The position numbers and the translations under genes are program-made. Of a stretch of DNA of 64,000 bases, positions 36,907-45,392 are shown piece by piece (the stretch's first letter is position 1; each line of letters opens with the position of its first letter). Below the pieces are notes generated by a model. It was not told the origin of the DNA and did no database searches. It saw only the letters and a list, made by a program, of their open reading frames with translations. Source of the DNA: CAYRFF01 sp964423575 (GTDB lineage: Bacteria; Bacteroidota; Bacteroidia; Chitinophagales; Saprospiraceae); contig CAYRFF010000005.1 of NCBI GenBank assembly GCA_964423575.1, positions 1-64,000 of the forward strand, written 5' to 3'.

Positions 36907-37542
36907 ATGATAGTGAATAATATTTCATTAAATTTGAGTTGGATCAATAATTTAATGTCAATGAATGACGGTAATAGAAAATTCGAGCCTAACAACTTTT
37001 ACCATATAGTAAATCATGCTATTGGCAAAGAAAATTTATTCCGAGAAGAGGCGAATATTGGTTTCTTTATAAAAAAGTATTTAAAATATATACCAAGAAT
37101 TGCTGATACCTATGCATACTGCTTAATGTCAAACCACATACATTTTCTAATAAAGACACACACAGCTGAAGATTTAATTAGACATCGTAAGTTTAAAGAC
37201 GATTTTCATGTTTTAATTGCTAGAGAATTAAGCAATGTCCTAATTTCATATGCAAAAGCCTATAACAAAGTATATAATCGAAAAGGTAGTTTATGGATAA
37301 AACCAACGAAAAGATTCTTAGTAACAAATGAAACCCATTTAAAAACAGTGATTAAGTATATCCACTGCAACCCGATTAATCACAATTTCTCTAGCTATCC
37401 TGAAGATTGGGAACACAGTTCTTACAAAATTATAATTTACAATAAACCCAGCTTTGTAAATAAGGAAGAAGTGTTAAAATTATTTGGAGGACAATCTCAA
37501 TTCATAGAATATCATAGGTCCAATGATTTTAACAAATCATAA
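36907..37542 (+). CDS. REP-associated tyrosine transposase (RAYT, Y1/HUH)
   Basis: 211 residues of the TnpA_REP/IS200-like Y1 family. The HUH motif is His77-Ile-His79 in CLMSNHIHFLIK, and the catalytic tyrosine is probably Tyr115 or Tyr119 in YAKAYNKVYNRKGSLW. The usual YIHCNPINH segment and WEHSSY near residue 165 are present. The enzyme cuts single-stranded DNA at REP hairpins and is thought to spread REPINs. The gene is embedded in nine REP palindromes. ATGs at 36955 and 36961 are alternative starts nearer the conserved region. Base composition is AT-rich like the repeats. Confidence 0.93.
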   Translation: MIVNNISLNLSWINNLMSMNDGNRKFEPNNFYHIVNHAIGKENLFREEANIGFFIKKYLKYIPRIADTYAYCLMSNHIHFLIKTHTAEDLIRHRKFKDDFHVLIARELSNVLISYAKAYNKVYNRKGSLWIKPTKRFLVTNETHLKTVIKYIHCNPINHNFSSYPEDWEHSSYKIIIYNKPSFVNKEEVLKLFGGQSQFIEYHRSNDFNKS

Positions 37543-37563
37543 TTTTTGTATCTGATTCATGAA

Positions 37564-38029
37564 AAACCTACCAGGTTTTTGATTGCTATTGTTAACTTAT
37601 AATCGAGGTCGAAATCCGGAATATGATATAGGTCGGATAAACCTGGCAGGTTAATTACTGCCCTAAAGCACTAGCTTTGTCACATTGTATATGCCGTTGT
37701 GGAAAGAATTAAGATAATTTTTAAAAAAACCTGATTTTTCATTAATATCAGAAAAACCTGCTAGGTTTTATCTTGGCAATAATATACTCGCGCTTCAACT
37801 TATATTCAAGAACCAATATAAAGGCCACGAAAAACCTGGTAGGTTTAACGCTGCTTCAAAACTCCTATTACAATGCTACTCTAAGGGTTATTTTGAATAG
37901 CACGGTATTGGTTTCTACATTATATATCTGATTCATGTAAAACCTACCAGGTTTTTGATTGCTATTGTTAACTTATAATCAAGTTTGAATTCCGGTATAT
38001 AATATAGGTCGAATAAACCTGGCAGGTTA
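37564..38029. repeat. REP/REPIN array downstream of the RAYT gene
   Basis: Six REPs at 37564, 37639, 37754, 37832, 37940 and 38015 (15 bp each). Pairs 37564/37639 and 37940/38015 are inverted with respect to each other and enclose similar ~60-bp cores, which is the REPIN layout. Spacer blocks are repeated between arrays, so the 37543–38138 region is repeat rather than gene. Confidence 0.85.
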
Positions 38030-38138
38030 ATTACTTCCCTAAAGTGCTGGCAGCTGCACACTGTAAATACCAGCTGTGGTAGCAATAAAGTTTCTATAGA
38101 AAGCCACGACTTTGTGAGATTCAGGTAAAACCAAGGTA

Positions 38139-39077
38139 TTACTTCTCTTTTATCCACATCGACGCTAATACTCCTCCCACCATTGCCACGAGAATTACTC
38201 CGAGCGAAACCCAGGTTGAAATTTCGTAAACATCGGAAAGCATAATTTTCGCCCCTACAAATGCGAGGATAACTGCCAGGCTATAATTGATATAGCGGAA
38301 CATAGACATAATTCCTATAATGAGGAAAAACATAGAACGCAGCCCCAGTACTGCAAGTATATTAGATGAGAATACGATAAATTCATCTTTGGTAATCGCG
38401 AGAATAGCGGGAATACTGTCCAGTGCAAAAAGAATATCGGTAAACTCAATAACAATTAAGGCTGCTAATAAAGGAGTCGCATATTTCTTGCCTTCCCTTA
38501 CCAGTACAAACTTATGACCATCAATCTCCTTGGTCATAGGAATCACTTTTCCTATTTGCTTAAACAGCCAGGAATCCTGCGGATCCGATGGCTCTGTTTC
38601 TTTGAACATCGAATAAGCCGTATATAACAAGAATACACCGAGAACGTAAATCATCCACTCAATGCGGTTAATCAAGGCTACCCCAAAAAAGATAGTCAGT
38701 CCTCGAAAAAGAACCGCCCCTATAATTCCATAGAAAAGAACTCTGTGCTGAAATTTTGGCGGGATTCTGAAGGATGTAAAGATGACAGCTATTATAAAAA
38801 CGTTATCAAAGCTCAGTGACAACTCCATTATATAACCTGTCAAATAGGTAAACACCGCACTCGATGGGCTATGGCCTTCCGGATTATGAACATAACCTTC
38901 TGCAAATACCCAGTAAACTACCGCAGAAAAAGCCAGAGAGATAGACACCCATACGCTCGTCCAGATGGCAGCTTCTCTAGTGCTAATTATATGGTCTTTT
39001 TTATTAAATACTCCTAGGTCAAGTACTAGGCACAAGACGACGAAGCCAATAAATGCTATCCATACCCATGCTTCCAT
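38139..39077 (-). CDS. TerC/Alx-family membrane protein
   Basis: 312 residues with 7–9 hydrophobic helices and the TerC hallmarks LSLSFDNVFIIAVIF and VIEFTDILFALDSIPAI, whose acidic residues lie in the membrane. TerC/Alx proteins handle metal ions, especially manganese export, and were first linked to tellurite resistance. The DedA-family gene 86 bp upstream on the same strand is probably in the same operon. The downstream side runs straight into the REP array. Confidence 0.93.
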   Translation of the reverse strand: MEAWVWIAFIGFVVLCLVLDLGVFNKKDHIISTREAAIWTSVWVSISLAFSAVVYWVFAEGYVHNPEGHSPSSAVFTYLTGYIMELSLSFDNVFIIAVIFTSFRIPPKFQHRVLFYGIIGAVLFRGLTIFFGVALINRIEWMIYVLGVFLLYTAYSMFKETEPSDPQDSWLFKQIGKVIPMTKEIDGHKFVLVREGKKYATPLLAALIVIEFTDILFALDSIPAILAITKDEFIVFSSNILAVLGLRSMFFLIIGIMSMFRYINYSLAVILAFVGAKIMLSDVYEISTWVSLGVILVAMVGGVLASMWIKEK

Positions 39078-39163
39078 ATTTCTCTTATATTTTAAAAGAT
39101 TGTCGATGATTATTGGTTGTCACTTCATCAGACAATCCTCCATCTTATACTATTATCCAGGTC

Positions 39164-39823
39164 TTATTCAGTTGTTGCGTCTGTACTCTTCCTGTTGGTT
39201 CTCGCTCGCACCAGTTCCACTATCACCGGAACAAGTGACAGAGCAATTATTCCCAGCGCGACTAGACTGAAATGATCCTTTACAAATGGCAGATTACCAA
39301 ACAAATAACCAAGGAGAATAAAAATACTGACCCATATTACCCCCCCGATTACATTATATAAAATAAATTTCCCGTAATGCATAGTCGAAGCCCCTGCAAC
39401 AAACGGGGCATAAGTCCTAACAATAGGTACAAAACGGGCAATGACAATTGTCTTTCCACCGTACTTTTCAAAAAACGCTTCCGTCTTCCGTAAATAATCA
39501 AGCTTAAATATCCGGGAATCTTCTTTAAAGACCTTTGTTCCTACATAAGAACCAACTGAGTAATTGACTGTATCACCCAATATCGCAGCTACTATGAGTA
39601 AACCTATTAATCCTAAGGCGTTCAATGCTCCGGCGGCGGCAATTGCTCCGGCGGCAAACAAGAGTGAATCACCGGGCAAGATAGGAGTAACGACTAAGCC
39701 AGTTTCAGCAAATATTATCGCAAATAATATCACGTATGTCCAAAGACCATAATCTCCGACAATCATGATTAAATGATCATCGATATTAAGGATAAAATCA
39801 ATTAACGCCTGTATCCACTCCAT
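39164..39823 (-). CDS. DedA-family membrane protein
   Basis: 219 residues of the SNARE-associated/DedA family. The motif PGDSLLFAAGAIA is followed by GTKVFKEDSRIFKLDYLRKTEAFFEKYG (a DedA hallmark) and IARFVPIVRTYAPFVAG with the key Arg residues. About five hydrophobic segments. DedA proteins act in membrane lipid transport (undecaprenyl phosphate or phospholipid flipping) and proton-motive-force homeostasis. Upstream it diverges from the ric gene. Confidence 0.93.
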   Translation of the reverse strand: MEWIQALIDFILNIDDHLIMIVGDYGLWTYVILFAIIFAETGLVVTPILPGDSLLFAAGAIAAAGALNALGLIGLLIVAAILGDTVNYSVGSYVGTKVFKEDSRIFKLDYLRKTEAFFEKYGGKTIVIARFVPIVRTYAPFVAGASTMHYGKFILYNVIGGVIWVSIFILLGYLFGNLPFVKDHFSLVALGIIALSLVPVIVELVRARTNRKSTDATTE

Positions 39824-39959
39824 ATACTCAGTTCTGCTATAACTCTTCTCAGTTTAAACCTTCTTTTTTCGCGACCAAAGATACTAATAATGATTTAAAA
39901 TATTCTTTGATATTTAAAAGCCTGCGGAAGGCCTGCGTAAACTCAAGGCGGACATTATC

Positions 39960-40000
39960 GGACAATACTGTCCTGAATATCATAAATTTCTTTATCTTTG
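39960..40000 (+). promoter_or_regulatory. ric promoter with GGACA-N4-TGTCC operator
   Basis: A perfect dyad GGACAatacTGTCC spans 39960–39973; a further GGACA lies at 39950. A -7 element TATCTTTG follows at 39993–40000, 19 bp after the dyad. The dyad covers the -33 position and is centred near -40 to -41 from the predicted start, the classic class II position for Crp/Fnr-type activators. The same layout recurs at 41257. Confidence 0.65.
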
Positions 40001-40110
40001 AAAGTGGTATCCGGAAAAGCTATCAAAGCATGGAGATTTCAAACTGCTCTCAGAGCGCGTAACTACTTCTGGATTGAGCAGTCTACCGGAACAGATAACA
40101 TCTTTAAAAA

Positions 40111-40125
40111 TTTGCCATAAGGCAG
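40111..40125 (+). repeat. Variant hairpin TTTGCCATAAGGCAG
   Basis: Two-base loop variant of the 15-mer seen at 4341, in the 5' leader of ric, 14 bp before its ATG. The stem is unchanged. Confidence 0.5.
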
Positions 40126-40139
40126 TAAATTATTAAAAT

Positions 40140-40829
40140 ATGGAGTACAGAGCGGACACTGTCATAAGTGAAATTGTCGCACGTGATTATCGCGCTGCTA
40201 AAGTTTTTAAAAAATACGATATCGGCTTCTGCTGCAGCGGAAGAACGAATCTTGCGGAAGCTAGTGAACAGAGAAACATCGATGTAAACGCTCTCATAGC
40301 TGAACTGGAACAAGTCAAGATCGTCACTGGAAATGTAAATGCCAATTACGATAACTGGCCTATCGATCTTCTGTCTGATTATATTCAAAAAATGCATCAT
40401 ACCTATGTCAGAGAGAGTATACCACCATTGTTGGCGTATCTGGAAAGAATCAAGCTTGTTCACGGGGATCGTCATCCTGAATTGAGGGATATTTATCATT
40501 TCTTCAATGAGTCTGCCATCGTTCTTTCAGCGCACATGAAGGAGGAGGAAAAAGTCCTTTTCCCTATGTTTAGGCAACTTGCTTTTCAACAGGATGTAGA
40601 TGAGCGTCTGATGAAAGCCCTGATCAATAACATGATGGAAGAACATGAAAATGAAGATGAGCAGTTTTTAATGATTAAAAATTTAACCAATAATTATAAT
40701 CCACCACAAGATGCTTGTAATACCTATAGAGTCGCATTTGGACTCTTGAAGGAGTATCATGATGACCTGATTAAGCATACGCACCTGGAAAATAATGTTT
40801 TATTCCCGGCTGCACTTAATCTTATTTAG
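40140..40829 (+). CDS. ric: Di-iron iron-sulfur cluster repair protein RIC (YtfE/ScdA)
   Basis: 229 residues. The N-terminal DUF542/ScdA_N domain has the RDYRAAKVFKKYDIGFCCSG motif (its Cys-Cys pair near residue 34). The hemerythrin-like domain follows with di-iron ligands in HHTYVRE, HGDRHPEL, LSAHMKEEEKVLFP, MEEHENED and the final KHTHLENNVLFP. RIC restores iron-sulfur clusters damaged by nitric oxide and oxidants and can reduce NO. A dyad-containing promoter lies 140 bp upstream and a strong terminator follows. A close paralogue is encoded 0.9 kb downstream. Confidence 0.96.
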   Translation: MEYRADTVISEIVARDYRAAKVFKKYDIGFCCSGRTNLAEASEQRNIDVNALIAELEQVKIVTGNVNANYDNWPIDLLSDYIQKMHHTYVRESIPPLLAYLERIKLVHGDRHPELRDIYHFFNESAIVLSAHMKEEEKVLFPMFRQLAFQQDVDERLMKALINNMMEEHENEDEQFLMIKNLTNNYNPPQDACNTYRVAFGLLKEYHDDLIKHTHLENNVLFPAALNLI

Positions 40830-40859
40830 TTTTTAGCTCAAGGCAAATTTTACTTTTTG

Positions 40860-40888
40860 AACGGGGAGACATTTCTCCCCGTTTTTTA
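40860..40888 (+). terminator. Rho-independent terminator after ric
   Basis: AACGGGGAGA pairs with TCTCCCCGTT around a CATT loop and is followed by six T. It ends the first ric transcript, so the second ric unit has its own promoter. The rest of 40889–41256 holds no gene that I can see. Confidence 0.92.
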
Positions 40889-41256
40889 TTTAGCTCACAT
40901 TGATCTGTATTAATTGCCGACATTTCTATGTCTTCCCTTCTTTTCTATTTTCTCTCCCCTGCCTCCATATTTCAAGGTCATTTCTTTGTCAAGTTTTCAT
41001 CTGAATAATGTCTGATTTAGAGAGATATACCAACGAAATTCCAGACTAAATACTAAAATTTAAAAGTTTTTTCATCTGTTTACAATAACTTCCCATAGAG
41101 AACAATAACAAGCTGTCTTGCTTATACAGTAAACGTTACAACATTTGGAACAAGGATGACAATCCCAGTGAAATACCAGACCGATTTGCCCTTATCCGGA
41201 TGCATAATTTTTTCGATCCTCATACTAAACCTTTCAATAAAGAGTCCGTTCTATTA

Positions 41257-41299
41257 AAGACAAGAATGTCTTGTTTAGAATTATTTTAATTAACTTCGT
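41257..41299 (+). promoter_or_regulatory. Second ric-unit promoter with AAGACA-N4-TGTCTT operator
   Basis: The perfect dyad AAGACAagaaTGTCTT spans 41257–41272, followed after 19 bp by TAACTTCG (41292–41299) as -7 element. The dyad overlaps a TTG at the -33 position. Core, spacer and distance to -7 match the promoter of the first ric gene, suggesting a common activator. Confidence 0.6.
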
Positions 41300-41465
41300 T
41301 CTTGGTAACAATAAAGGTTGCCTTCTCGCTTTAAATTGATGGAATGATTTAATGAAATCTTCCGTTTAAAGCCGGAAAATATTAAGACGAAATTTTATAG
41401 TTAATATAACTATCTAAAATAGTGGGCACTCGGGATAATCCTGAGATGATACCGTGAGATTGTAG

Positions 41466-41714
41466 AGAGAGTTCAAAACTTTCTCTAGCAGCGGTAAAGA
41501 AGGAAAGCACAAGTCTATCCTCCATGCAACCCACGAGACAGTAGTAATCGTTAATGAAGGCATAGCTGTCCTTCACATCGATGGTAAGGAGGTCATTTTA
41601 AATGCAGGTAATGCTACAATAATTCATTCTAGTATTCCACATTCACTTGACATCCTCAAGGACTTCAAAGCAACAAAATTAATAGCCGTGAAGTCATCAA
41701 TAAAATTTAACTAA
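41466..41714 (+). pseudogene. Cupin-domain protein relic without start codon
   Basis: An 82-codon open frame reads as the body of a small cupin: EFKTFSSSGKEGKHKS, then HETVVIVNEGIAVLHIDG, then VILNAGNATIIHSSIPHSLDIL and a TAA stop. A TAG lies immediately before it (41463) and no ATG, GTG or TTG is in frame, so the first 10–20 residues are missing or frameshifted. It sits between the dyad promoter and the second ric gene, 22 bp before that gene, so it was probably the first gene of that operon. Small cupins are often found beside ric genes. A sequencing error rather than true decay cannot be excluded. Confidence 0.7.
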
Positions 41715-41736
41715 ATTATTTAAATCCAATTTACTT

Positions 41737-42441
41737 ATGAAGTATGATCCAACGCAAATTATCGGTGAAGTTGTAGCGGAAGACTACAGAGCGGCAAAGG
41801 TGTTCAGGAAATATAACATCGATTTTTGTTGTACCGGTAATCGCAGAATTGAAGAAGCAACTGCGGAGCTTGACCTGGATGTAGATGTTGTCATTGAAGA
41901 ACTAGACGCAATTCATTCACAGAATGACAGCAAAGATATCGACTACAGAACCTGGCCACTTGATCTCCTGGCAGACTATATTGAAAAGACGCATCATAGA
42001 AACACAGAAAAAGCAATTCCTATTCTACAGGGTTATCTTGCTAAAATCAACCGTGTTCACGGAAGCCGTCACCCTGAGTTAAATGAAGTCCTAGAGATAT
42101 TCAATGAATCAGCAGGTGAACTTTCAGCGCACATGAAAAAAGAAGAGCTCACGCTATTCCCGCTCATTAGAAAAATTGCCACAGGAAAGTCTATAGACGG
42201 TAGAACCGTCAGCGCTCCCATCAAAGCTATGATGGATGAGCATGAAAACGAAGGAGAGAATTTCAGACGTATTGCTGAGTTAACTAACGATTATACGCCT
42301 CCAATTGATGCGTGTAATACATATAGAGTAGCATTCGGTCTGTTGAAGGAATTTGAAGAAGATCTACATAAGCATATACATCTGGAAAATAACATCCTTT
42401 TCCCTGAGTCAATTAAACTAGAGGAAGGACAACCGGCATAA
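41737..42441 (+). CDS. ric: Second RIC (YtfE/ScdA) paralogue
   Basis: 234 residues, about half identical to the protein at 40140. ScdA_N domain with AEDYRAAKVFRKYNIDFCCTG, then the hemerythrin-like domain with HHRNTEK, HGSRHPEL, LSAHMKKEELTLFP, MDEHENEG and KHIHLENNILFP, so all di-iron ligand motifs are kept. The DUF488 gene starts on the last base of its stop codon. Having two adjacent RIC copies with separate promoters suggests dosage or different repair targets under nitrosative stress. Confidence 0.96.
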   Translation: MKYDPTQIIGEVVAEDYRAAKVFRKYNIDFCCTGNRRIEEATAELDLDVDVVIEELDAIHSQNDSKDIDYRTWPLDLLADYIEKTHHRNTEKAIPILQGYLAKINRVHGSRHPELNEVLEIFNESAGELSAHMKKEELTLFPLIRKIATGKSIDGRTVSAPIKAMMDEHENEGENFRRIAELTNDYTPPIDACNTYRVAFGLLKEFEEDLHKHIHLENNILFPESIKLEEGQPA

Positions 42442-42794
42442 TGGCTGAAATCAGCATAAAACGCATATACGAGAAACCCGATGAAGACGATGGTTATAGG
42501 GTTCTAATCGACCGGATATGGCCGCGCGGAATTTCTAAGGAAAATGCTAAGCTGGATGAATGGAAAAAAGATATTGCTCCCAGTAATGAATTGAGGAAGT
42601 GGTTTAATCATGAACCGGAACTCTACCCTGAGTTTAATAAACGATACAGGGAAGAACTCAGCTCACAAGGGGAAGCAATATCAGAATTGTTAAAAATCGC
42701 CAGATTACAAAAACTAACACTGCTCTATGGTGCAAAGGATGAAAGCCATAATCAGGCAGTCGTACTTAAAGAAGTTCTGGAAGAGCGTTATTAG
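42441..42794 (+). CDS. DUF488 family protein
   Basis: 117 residues of DUF488: YRVLIDRIWPRGISKENAKLDEW near residues 19–41 (the RxWPRG hallmark), KDIAPSNELRKWF, and LTLLYGAKDESHNQAVVLKEVLEE at the end. The function is not established. The start codon overlaps the ric2 stop by one base, so translation is coupled and a role connected with nitrosative or redox stress is plausible. Terminator at 42917. Confidence 0.92.
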   Translation: MAEISIKRIYEKPDEDDGYRVLIDRIWPRGISKENAKLDEWKKDIAPSNELRKWFNHEPELYPEFNKRYREELSSQGEAISELLKIARLQKLTLLYGAKDESHNQAVVLKEVLEERY

Positions 42795-42916
42795 AAGAGG
42801 ATACTGGCGATAGATTGCGACATTTCCCACCTGGTCCCGGGAAAAGGAATGCAATAAAGATTAAGCAAGTTTGGACTACGAGTCATTCCTTCGGGAAGGG
42901 CTCATTGAACGTGGAT

Positions 42917-42949
42917 AGGGAGTTCGCTAGCAATAGTGACTCCCTTTTT
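42917..42949 (+). terminator. Probable terminator after DUF488
   Basis: AGGGAGT pairs with ACTCCCT across a 15-base loop and runs into TTTTT. The remaining 42950–43171 shows no gene. Confidence 0.65.
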
Positions 42950-43171
42950 CCTTTTCTAGTCCAGACTTAATCTGTTTTACTCCCGTTTTTCCACATAGAA
43001 TTCTAAACATAAAGACTCTCGTTTCTCTTTTAATAATGGACTCCGTCCTTATATATTTTGTAGAGGAACTGATAGATTCCGATTCGATAATCGAAACAAA
43101 ATGAGACGCCCCTATCACAGATTAAAAAGGAAGAAGTACCATTTCATTTTTTAATCATTAAATCCAATATT

Positions 43172-43528
43172 ATGAGCAATTCAGATTCTCAGGGTATTTT
43201 CCCCAAAGCAACCAGAGAAATGTCCAGAAAGCGCATGGAACTAGCTCCGGACGCAGGACAAGCATTTGCAGAGTTTAGTAAGGCAGTTTTCAAGGACGGA
43301 GCACTCGATGCCAAGACCAAGCAGTTAATCGCTGTTGCAGTCGCACACGTCACTCAATGCCCGTACTGTATCAGAGGTCATACTAAAGCAGCTAAAATGA
43401 AGGGTGCAAGTAATGAAGAATTAATGGAAGCTATATGGGTTGCAGCAGAAATGCGTGCAGGTGGGTCTTATGCCCATGCAGCACTCGCCATCGATCAGAT
43501 GGAAAAGTGGGACGAAAGAAATAAATAA
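43172..43528 (+). CDS. Carboxymuconolactone decarboxylase/AhpD-like protein
   Basis: 118 residues with the AhpD-like redox motif Cys63-Pro-Tyr-Cys66 and His70 (CPYCIRGH) inside an all-helical CMD fold. Such proteins are alkylhydroperoxidases or peroxiredoxin-reducing partners. The OsmC gene 23 bp downstream is also a peroxide-handling enzyme, so the pair is probably an operon for organic hydroperoxide defence. Confidence 0.93.
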   Translation: MSNSDSQGIFPKATREMSRKRMELAPDAGQAFAEFSKAVFKDGALDAKTKQLIAVAVAHVTQCPYCIRGHTKAAKMKGASNEELMEAIWVAAEMRAGGSYAHAALAIDQMEKWDERNK

Positions 43529-43551
43529 TTAACAATTAAAATAACATTATC

Positions 43552-43977
43552 ATGCAGACAAGAAGAGCAACAGCTCAATGGGAAGGCAGCCTTAAAGAAG
43601 GAGCCGGTAATATGAAGCTGGGAAGCGGTGCATTTGAAGGTGCATTTTCCTTTAGTACTCGTTTTGAAAAAGAACCTGGAACCAATCCCGAGGAGTTAAT
43701 CGGCGCTGCGCTTGCAGGTTGTTTCTCAATGGCTTTATCAGCTGGCCTAGGCAATGTCGGATTTACGCCTGAAAAGATTAAAACCGATGCAGAGGTGGAT
43801 TTCGGTGTAATAGATGGACAAGCAACCATTTCAGTAATCAGGTTAAGCACTGAAGCTGTAATTCCAGGTATAGAAAATGATCAATTTCAGGAGTTGGCTG
43901 AAGAAACCAAATCCGCCTGTCCCGTGTCACGTGCATTGGCAGGTGTTAAAATCGAATTGACTGCCAGCCTACTTTAA
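43552..43977 (+). CDS. OsmC-family peroxiredoxin
   Basis: 141 residues of the OsmC/Ohr fold. The first catalytic Cys sits in LAGCFSMALSAGL (about residue 61), the second in KSACPVSRAL (about residue 123). The enzyme reduces organic hydroperoxides using two cysteines. Downstream of the AhpD-like gene on the same transcript. Confidence 0.95.
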   Translation: MQTRRATAQWEGSLKEGAGNMKLGSGAFEGAFSFSTRFEKEPGTNPEELIGAALAGCFSMALSAGLGNVGFTPEKIKTDAEVDFGVIDGQATISVIRLSTEAVIPGIENDQFQELAEETKSACPVSRALAGVKIELTASLL

Positions 43978-44059
43978 CTGAGCAGGAAGGTAGTCGGATA
44001 CTTAACAGGTATTAATTTTCTGTGCCTTAGAGGAATACAGGTGCAAATAAACGTAGGAT

Positions 44060-44767
44060 ATGGATATAAAGGGAAAAACTGCTATAGTTACAGGGGCTAG
44101 CTCCGGGCTAGGAGCTGCAACTGCAAGAACTCTGGCTAAGAAAGGTGTGCTGGTATACGGATTGGCACGTAATGAAGCAAAACTCGGGGTTATAAAGGAT
44201 GAATTAGGTGAAAATTTCATTCCGGTTCAAATGGACTTAAGTAATATCGAAGAAATCGGGAAATGGGTTAAAAAGACATTTGACGAAAGTCACTTTCCCC
44301 ATATACTCATCAATAATGCCGGTGTTAGCAAGTTTGATGCAGTAGATAAACTTGCAAGGCAGGATTGGGATAACATGATAAATGTTAACCTTTCTGCAGT
44401 GCATTCTTTAACTGCAGCAGTTGTTCCCTTTATGAAAAATGATGAGAGCAGTTCTCACATTATTAATATCGGTTCCATCCTGGGAAAGGTAAGCGGCTCT
44501 CTTAAGTCCGCGTACAGTGCTACAAAATTTGCAATACAGGGTTACAGCGAAGCCTTGTTTAAGGAGCTCCGTGGCTATAATATCAAGGTTACCTGCTTTA
44601 ATCCGGGATCGATAAATACGGGTTTCTTTGAAAGCTCGGGGATTGAAGCAAATGAACAAATGCTTCAGACTGAAGAACTTGCTGATATTCTCATTTTCCT
44701 TCTTGAAACTCCTGAGAATGTACTAATCGACGAATTAACAGTAAGACCACTCAGACCGGCGAGGTAA
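44060..44767 (+). CDS. Short-chain dehydrogenase/reductase
   Basis: 235 residues. Cofactor motif TGASSGLG at 11–18, NNAG at 85–88, catalytic Ser139, Tyr152 and Lys156 (SAYSATK). The C terminus ELTVRPLRP places it with the YdfG/3-ketoacyl-ACP-reductase-like group that often reduces aldehydes or hydroxy acids. It lies 82 bp after OsmC; membership in the stress operon is possible but not shown. Confidence 0.93.
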   Translation: MDIKGKTAIVTGASSGLGAATARTLAKKGVLVYGLARNEAKLGVIKDELGENFIPVQMDLSNIEEIGKWVKKTFDESHFPHILINNAGVSKFDAVDKLARQDWDNMINVNLSAVHSLTAAVVPFMKNDESSSHIINIGSILGKVSGSLKSAYSATKFAIQGYSEALFKELRGYNIKVTCFNPGSINTGFFESSGIEANEQMLQTEELADILIFLLETPENVLIDELTVRPLRPAR

Positions 44768-44810
44768 ATAGAATCAGACTAATAATACGGAATGTATAGT
44801 CCTTAATAAC

Positions 44811-44818
44811 TATATTTG
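44811..44818 (+). promoter_or_regulatory. -7 element TATATTTG before the Rrf2 gene
   Basis: Matches TAnnTTTG and would give a leader of about 110 nt. The -33 element is weak. Confidence 0.4.
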
Positions 44819-44933
44819 CCGCATAATTTAAACAAAGGGCTAGCGTTTATCATTAGTCAGGTGTATTGTTATTTTGTCAAGTTTAGCAAACCGGGCAAAA
44901 TATTTCATAAATAAAGGAGAGAAAAAACGATAT

Positions 44934-45365
44934 ATGTTTAGTAAAGCATGTGAATATGGTATAAAGGCGATGATAAGTATCGCTGGACACAAAGAAAGAG
45001 ATGCTCGTGTAAGATTAAAGGATATTGCTAAAGAAATTGACTCTCCAGAGGCTTTTACCGCCAAGATTCTTCAGACTCTTACAAAGGATGGCTTATTGAA
45101 GTCAACCAAAGGACCTGCAGGGGGATTCTCACTTGCTATGCCGGCACAGGATATAAAAGTATCGATGATTATTCTGGCATTGGATGGGGATAGCATATTC
45201 ACGAGTTGCGTTCTTGGATTGTCTGAGTGCAATCCTGACAAGCCCTGCCCTATTCACCATAAAGTAGTCGGAGTAAGGCAGCAATTGAAAGAAGTTTTCC
45301 ATGAAACTTCCCTTTCTGAACTGAGTATGGAGTTTCTTAAAGGTGATGCATTTCTAGCTTCATAA
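44934..45365 (+). CDS. Rrf2-family iron-sulfur transcriptional regulator
   Basis: 143 residues. Winged helix N-terminal part (MFSKACEYGIKAMISIAG…, with GGFSLA wing) and three cysteines at 92, 99 and 105, close to the cluster ligands of IscR (92/98/104) and NsrR. It should carry a [2Fe-2S] or [4Fe-4S] cluster and respond to cluster availability or NO. Its position beside the ric, AhpD and OsmC genes suggests it controls the stress genes. A TTG 60 bp upstream is in frame, but the ATG at 44934 matches the family start. Confidence 0.93.
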   Translation: MFSKACEYGIKAMISIAGHKERDARVRLKDIAKEIDSPEAFTAKILQTLTKDGLLKSTKGPAGGFSLAMPAQDIKVSMIILALDGDSIFTSCVLGLSECNPDKPCPIHHKVVGVRQQLKEVFHETSLSELSMEFLKGDAFLAS

Positions 45366-45392
45366 TAGAAGCACACATAATCTTACAATTGA

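Noticed and set aside
36666..38029. Regular palindromic repeats that might be a CRISPR array
   Set aside because: Repeat units are 15-bp palindromes in both orientations with repeated, not unique, spacers, and they flank a RAYT gene with no cas genes.
37933..38157. 74-codon minus-strand frame
   Set aside because: Lies inside the REP array and encodes repeat sequence.
41382..41576. 64-codon minus-strand frame
   Set aside because: Antisense to the cupin relic, whose plus-strand protein pattern is clear.
42927..43118. 63-codon minus-strand frame
   Set aside because: Begins at the terminator region, no family character.
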